The notes under the pieces: model-generated | What the model saw: the letters and a program-made list of their open reading frames with translations, nothing else | Database searches by the model: none | What the model was told of the DNA's origin: nothing | Translations under genes and position numbers: made by a program | Shown here: positions 60,738-64,000 of the stretch, piece after piece | Position numbering within the stretch: the first letter of the stretch is position 1 | How the letters are laid out: every line of letters starts with the position of its first letter | From: Paraburkholderia nodosa | GTDB lineage: Bacteria > Pseudomonadota > Gammaproteobacteria > Burkholderiales > Burkholderiaceae | DNA: 64,000 nucleotides | Direction: 5' to 3' | Assembly (NCBI RefSeq): GCF_001718195.1 | Contig: NZ_MCNV01000001.1 | Span: 1 to 64,000 of the forward strand

Positions 60738-61607
60738 ATGAGCACAGTGCTATCGGCCCCCTCGCCTCTTTCGCGAACGTCTGCCGTCGAGGCGGAACTC
60801 AACTATCTCGCGCCGGGCAACGCCCGGCCGGTCAACTACACGTTCGAGCCGCCGGAGGGAACGCCATGGAGTTCGGGCACGCTTGACCCGCGCCGCGTGA
60901 CGATACGTAACGCGCGTCCGCTTGCAGAGGCCGGCGAAATCTCGCTCGACCGCAATGGCTTTCAGCTCGTTTCGCATCGGAGCGCAGTGAGCGACTACAA
61001 CGACGAAAGCCTGATTCGCCTCGTGTATCGCCCCGAGGCCGAGGCGTTGCTGCGCGACATGACGGGAGCCGAAAAGGTCGTCATTTTCGACCACACGCTG
61101 CGTGATAGCGCGAGCGGTTCGCGCGGCAACGCCACACTTCGCGAGCCCGTGCGGCGCGTGCATAACGATCAGACTTTCGTGTCCGGACCGCGCCGGGTGC
61201 GCGATCATCTCGATGCCGAAGAAGCGCAACGGCGGCTGGGGCATCGCTTTGCGATCGTCAACCTGTGGCGGCCGCTCAGCGTGGTGGAACAACTGCCGCT
61301 CGCGCTGTGCGACGCGCGCTCGATCGCGGCCGGAGATCTCGTGCCGACCGACCTTCTCTACCGCGACAAGACCGGCGAGACCTATTCGTTTCTCGCGAAC
61401 CCGCAGCATCGCTGGTACTTCTTTCCCCGTCTGCGCCCCGACGAAGTACTACTGCTGAAAATCTACGATTCTCTGGAGGACGGCACGGCGCGGCTCACCG
61501 CTCACACCGCATTCGAGGACCCCACCAGTCGTGCGGACGCGGCGGCGCGGCGCAGTATCGAATTGCGCGCGCTTCTGTTCTGGCCCGCGGGCTCAGACAC
61601 GCATTGA
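60738..61607 (+). CDS. CmcJ/NvfI-like oxygenase family protein
   Basis: A 289-residue protein of the CmcJ/NvfI (AsaB) family, relatives of Fe(II)/2-oxoglutarate oxygenases known from cephamycin and fungal natural product pathways. Visible features: VNYTFEPPEG, VVIFDHTLRDS, the metal-site VRRVHNDQT (His, Asp), the double-role stretch IVNLWRPLS, YSFLANPQHRWYFFPRLRPDEVLLLKIYDS spread over residues 215-245, and TAHTAFEDP near the end. Many bacterial members stand beside LLM monooxygenases. It starts 13 bases after the SDR gene and ends the operon at a perfect hairpin. Its substrate here is unknown. Confidence 0.78.
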   Translation: MSTVLSAPSPLSRTSAVEAELNYLAPGNARPVNYTFEPPEGTPWSSGTLDPRRVTIRNARPLAEAGEISLDRNGFQLVSHRSAVSDYNDESLIRLVYRPEAEALLRDMTGAEKVVIFDHTLRDSASGSRGNATLREPVRRVHNDQTFVSGPRRVRDHLDAEEAQRRLGHRFAIVNLWRPLSVVEQLPLALCDARSIAAGDLVPTDLLYRDKTGETYSFLANPQHRWYFFPRLRPDEVLLLKIYDSLEDGTARLTAHTAFEDPTSRADAAARRSIELRALLFWPAGSDTH

Positions 61608-61637
61608 CGAATGGCGCTGCGAGTCGCGCCATTCGTC
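61606..61637. terminator. Bidirectional hairpin between convergent operons
   Basis: GACGAATGGCGC (61606-61617) and GCGCCATTCGTC (61626-61637) form a perfect twelve-base stem with an eight-base loop, starting within the CmcJ-like stop codon. It sits between two converging operons and probably ends both. It lacks a T-run on either side. Confidence 0.6.
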
Positions 61638-61683
61638 TGCGGCCACCGAAGACACGCGGCCGGCTCGCCACCCTCGCTAGTAC

Positions 61684-63336
61684 CTATTGCAACGACACGC
61701 CGTCGAAACGGTGGCTGCCCAACGGCGAGAACACGAGCCCGTCAACGCGCTTCGAAGCTGGCAGCGAGACGATCGAGTGCGCGATCGGCGTAAATGGCAC
61801 CTGTTCCTTGAAGACGACCTGGGCGCGCTCATAGAGCGCCGCACGCTCGCTCACATTCGCATCCGCACGAGCCTTCTCGATGAGCGAGTTGAACGACGGG
61901 TCGCACCACTTCGAGACGTTGCTGCCATGCACCGCATCGCAGCCGAGCAGCGCGCCTAGCCAATTGTCCGGGTCGCCGTTGTCACCTGACCAGCCGTAGA
62001 GCAACGCGTCGTGTTCGCCGTCCTGCTTGGCGCGGCGGTTGTACTCGCCCCACTCATAGCTCACGATCCGCGCATGAACGCCGATCTTCTCCCAGTCTTG
62101 CTGGATGAGCTGCGCCATCAGTTGGGCGTTCGGGTTATAGGGGCGCTGCACCGGCATGGCCCAAAGCGTAATCTCGAAGCCATTCGCCAGCCCTGCCTGC
62201 GCAAGCAGTGCGCGTGCCTTCGCAGGATCATACGGCGCGTCCTTGAGCGTATTGTTGTAGGACCATTGGGCAGGCGGCATCGGGTTCGTCGCAATCTTCG
62301 CATTGCCTGCGAACACGGCCTGAATAATGGCGGGCTTGTCGATCGCCATGTCGAGCGCCCTGCGCACTTCCACACGATCCAGTGGCGGATGCTGCGTGTT
62401 GTACGCCACAAAGCCCACGTTGAAGCCGACGCCGGAAACGACCTTGAGCGCCGGATTGCGCTTGACGACCTCCAGATCAGCCGGACGCGGAAACACCGAT
62501 ACCTGGCACTCGCCGCTCGCGAGCTTCTGGATGCGGGTCGCCGGATCGGGCGTGATGGCGAACACGAGGTGTGCGAGCTTGACGTCCCGCGTTCGCCAAT
62601 AGTCGGGATTGGCGTCGTAGCGGATAAGTGCGTCCTTCTGGTACGAACGGAACGCGAACGGACCGGTCCCCACGGGCAACTGGTTGATATCGGCCTCGCG
62701 GTGCTGTCCACTCAGCTGGGTGGCGTACTCGGCTGAGAGGATCGACGCGAAGCTCATGGCAAGGTTGCGCACGAAGATCACGTCGGGCGTCTTGAGGTCG
62801 AAGCGCACTGTGTAATCATCGACTTTTTCGATGCGCGCGATATTCTTGTCGAACCCGAGATCGCTGAAATAGGGAAAACTCGTCGGATACGCCTTGCGAA
62901 ACGGCAGCTGCGGATCGAGCATGCGCGTGAAGGTGAAAATCACATCATCCGCGTTGAAGTCCCGCGTGGGATGAAACCACGAGGTCGTCTGAAATTTCAC
63001 ACCCTGGCGCAAATGAAACGTGTAGGTGCGTTGATCCGCTGAACTCTCCCAGCTTGTTGCGAGCGCGGGCTCGAGATCGAGTGTGCCGTTGCGGAACTGC
63101 ACCAGCTCGTTGTAGACCGTATTCGTGCTCGCATCGAAATCGGTGCTGGTGGTGTGCTGCCCCGGGTCGAATCCCGCCGGGCTGCCTTCGCTGCAGAAAA
63201 CCAGTGTTCCTTTGGGCGTGGCTTGCGCCGCATGAGGCAAAAGGAGCAGCGCCGCGGCGTTGCAAAGCGATATGGCGAGAGCCAGCGCGTGGCGCCGCGT
63301 GCGCGAGGGGATGGCGGCAAAAAGACGAAGTGGCAT
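61684..63336 (-). CDS. DppA-like family 5 solute-binding protein
   Basis: A 550-residue exported binding protein close to dipeptide-binding DppA: signal ending AAQA, then GTLVFCSEGSPAGFDPGQHT, YTFHLRQGVKFQTTSWFHPTRDFNADDVIF spread over residues 105-140, PVGTGPFAFRSYQKDALIRY, VAYNTQHPPLDRVEVRRALD, and LLYGWSGDNGDPDNWLGALL, the peptide-backbone-binding GDNGDPD segment of DppA. A loop Cys pair (LLGCDAVHGSNVSKWCDP) matches DppA's disulfide. It may bind dipeptides or peptide-like sulfur compounds. No permease is next to it. Confidence 0.87.
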   Translation of the reverse strand: MPLRLFAAIPSRTRRHALALAISLCNAAALLLLPHAAQATPKGTLVFCSEGSPAGFDPGQHTTSTDFDASTNTVYNELVQFRNGTLDLEPALATSWESSADQRTYTFHLRQGVKFQTTSWFHPTRDFNADDVIFTFTRMLDPQLPFRKAYPTSFPYFSDLGFDKNIARIEKVDDYTVRFDLKTPDVIFVRNLAMSFASILSAEYATQLSGQHREADINQLPVGTGPFAFRSYQKDALIRYDANPDYWRTRDVKLAHLVFAITPDPATRIQKLASGECQVSVFPRPADLEVVKRNPALKVVSGVGFNVGFVAYNTQHPPLDRVEVRRALDMAIDKPAIIQAVFAGNAKIATNPMPPAQWSYNNTLKDAPYDPAKARALLAQAGLANGFEITLWAMPVQRPYNPNAQLMAQLIQQDWEKIGVHARIVSYEWGEYNRRAKQDGEHDALLYGWSGDNGDPDNWLGALLGCDAVHGSNVSKWCDPSFNSLIEKARADANVSERAALYERAQVVFKEQVPFTPIAHSIVSLPASKRVDGLVFSPLGSHRFDGVSLQ

Positions 63337-63360
63337 GGTGTTGTGTTGTACGAACGCTGC

Positions 63361-63705
63361 TCAATGCACCCTGGGAAAGCCGTGCCGTTCGGCAAGCAGC
63401 GCGAGAATCCGGTTCGTGTCGGTCACGAAGTGACGGCCGTTCACCGTTTGCACGTCTTCGGGAACCGCATGCTCGTCGCCGAGCACGAGCACGGGCAGCC
63501 CCTGATGTGCCTCGTCGAGCACCTCGATCACCACCGCACGCGGGCGCGCGAACGGCAGCCGCTTTACGTCGATGCGCGCGACGCGCTCGGGGTCGCTCGC
63601 AAGCAATCCTTCTATTGGCGCGCCGTGCGGACAGATGAAACGCTCGCCGGGATGGGCAGGGTCGGTAAAGCCAGGTTGCAGCAACAGCAGCAAGTCTCGA
63701 CTCAT
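63361..63705 (-). CDS. DUF3088 family protein (thioredoxin-like fold)
   Basis: A 114-residue protein: DLLLLLQPGFTDPAHPGERFICPHGAPIEGLLA, split over residues 4-36, VEVLDEAHQGLPVLVLGDEH, and TNRILALLAERHGFPRVH. This matches DUF3088, a small family predicted to have a thioredoxin-like fold; only one Cys (FICPHG) is present, so no CxxC disulfide centre. It lies between a binding protein and a flavin monooxygenase, and the family is often seen in such sulfur loci. The function is unknown. Confidence 0.7.
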   Translation of the reverse strand: MSRDLLLLLQPGFTDPAHPGERFICPHGAPIEGLLASDPERVARIDVKRLPFARPRAVVIEVLDEAHQGLPVLVLGDEHAVPEDVQTVNGRHFVTDTNRILALLAERHGFPRVH

Positions 63706-63807
63706 GGTGTACTTACGCTCCGCTTTTGAAAGGGAAAATGTCCAAGGGTTGTCGTGTTCGTCCGCGCGCGGCTGCCATCCATGAATCGAGCCAGCCGCGC
63801 CGTTGAG

Positions 63808-64000
63808 TCAGCGCGTCGAGGCGAGCGCGTAACGGCTAATCCGTCGCGGCAAGCCAAGGTGGTCTCGCAGCGTCTCCCCGCTCAGGCGCCGGCTGTATCG
63901 GCCACGTGCTTCGAGCACCGGAATCACGTGTCTGACAAAGTCGTCGAGGCCCTCCGCCTGCACCGGAAAACCGAGGATGAAGCCATCGGCGGCGCCGCCG
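63808..64000 (-). CDS. C-terminus of an LLM-class flavin monooxygenase (gene continues beyond the window)
   Basis: The minus strand reads GAADGFILGFPVQAEGLDDF, VRHVIPVLEARGRYSRRLSG, ETLRDHLGLPRRISRYALAS and a TGA at 63810-63808. This is the typical tail of NtaA/SnaA/DszA monooxygenases (compare FVRHVIPVLxxRG and LRxHLGL with the intact copies at 58556 and 27850). Only 64 codons lie in the window. The 102 bases between it and the DUF3088 gene hold no other gene. Confidence 0.85.
   Translation of the reverse strand, partial: GGAADGFILGFPVQAEGLDDFVRHVIPVLEARGRYSRRLSGETLRDHLGLPRRISRYALASTR

Noticed and set aside
1-64000. CRISPR arrays, tRNA or rRNA genes, phage attachment sites
   Set aside because: No regularly spaced repeats, no tRNA- or rRNA-like sequence and no flanking direct repeats were recognised on reading the window.

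Overview
The window reads as a high-GC Burkholderiaceae chromosome or megaplasmid segment, most likely Paraburkholderia, Caballeronia or a close relative. The reasons are the OmpC-like porins that begin SSVTLYGIV and end in Phe, the codon bias, the ssu/tau-type sulfur genes and the sugar-acid locus. This is an inference from gene content; no rRNA or tRNA marker is present.

Region 1 (1-2550) is a decaying stretch: the end of a c-type cytochrome gene, a porin gene broken by one in-frame stop, a fragment of an IS110-type transposase and a small piece of a class III adenylate cyclase. Region 2 (2554-14372) is a sugar-acid locus: an alginate-lyase-like lipoprotein, a mutarotase, UxaA, UxaB, an LgoD-like zinc dehydrogenase, an aldo/keto reductase, a ribose-type ABC importer and a divergent FadR-type regulator. 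The enzymes fit import of L-galactose (or a similar L-sugar), oxidation to L-galactonate, then D-tagaturonate, D-altronate and 2-keto-3-deoxygluconate. An ExuR/UxuR-like palindrome overlaps the -35 box of the importer operon.

Region 3 (14373-26965) is mixed: an SsuABC-type sulfonate importer, LysR and porin stubs, a complete two-permease sugar-type ABC importer, an orphan Tat-exported family 5 binding protein, a SoxC fragment, and a divergent HxlR regulator/NmrA-like reductase pair.

Region 4 (26966-64000) is an organosulfur scavenging island interrupted by a HAD phosphatase and an intact porin. It has (a) an operon with a TauD-type dioxygenase, a DszA-type flavin monooxygenase, a DszC-type monooxygenase and a full peptide-type ABC importer; (b) a convergent operon with a TauD/AtsK dioxygenase, an SsuABC-type importer and an AprAB-like flavoprotein/ferredoxin pair; (c) a DszC-type gene with a broken DszA-type gene, an ArsR regulator, a 1-Cys peroxiredoxin and a further flavin monooxygenase; (d) a long operon with an MsnO8-type monooxygenase, a GNAT acetyltransferase, two tandem paralogous binding proteins, two permeases, a fused double ATPase, a DszA/NtaA-type monooxygenase, an SDR lacking the usual Ser/Tyr, and a CmcJ-like oxygenase; (e) a convergent DppA-like protein, a DUF3088 protein and the end of another flavin monooxygenase. 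Together these suggest uptake of several organosulfur compounds and oxidative release of their sulfur, presumably as sulfite. No flavin reductase, DszB-type desulfinase, N-acyl deacylase or CysB/SsuR-type activator is visible, so those functions must lie elsewhere.
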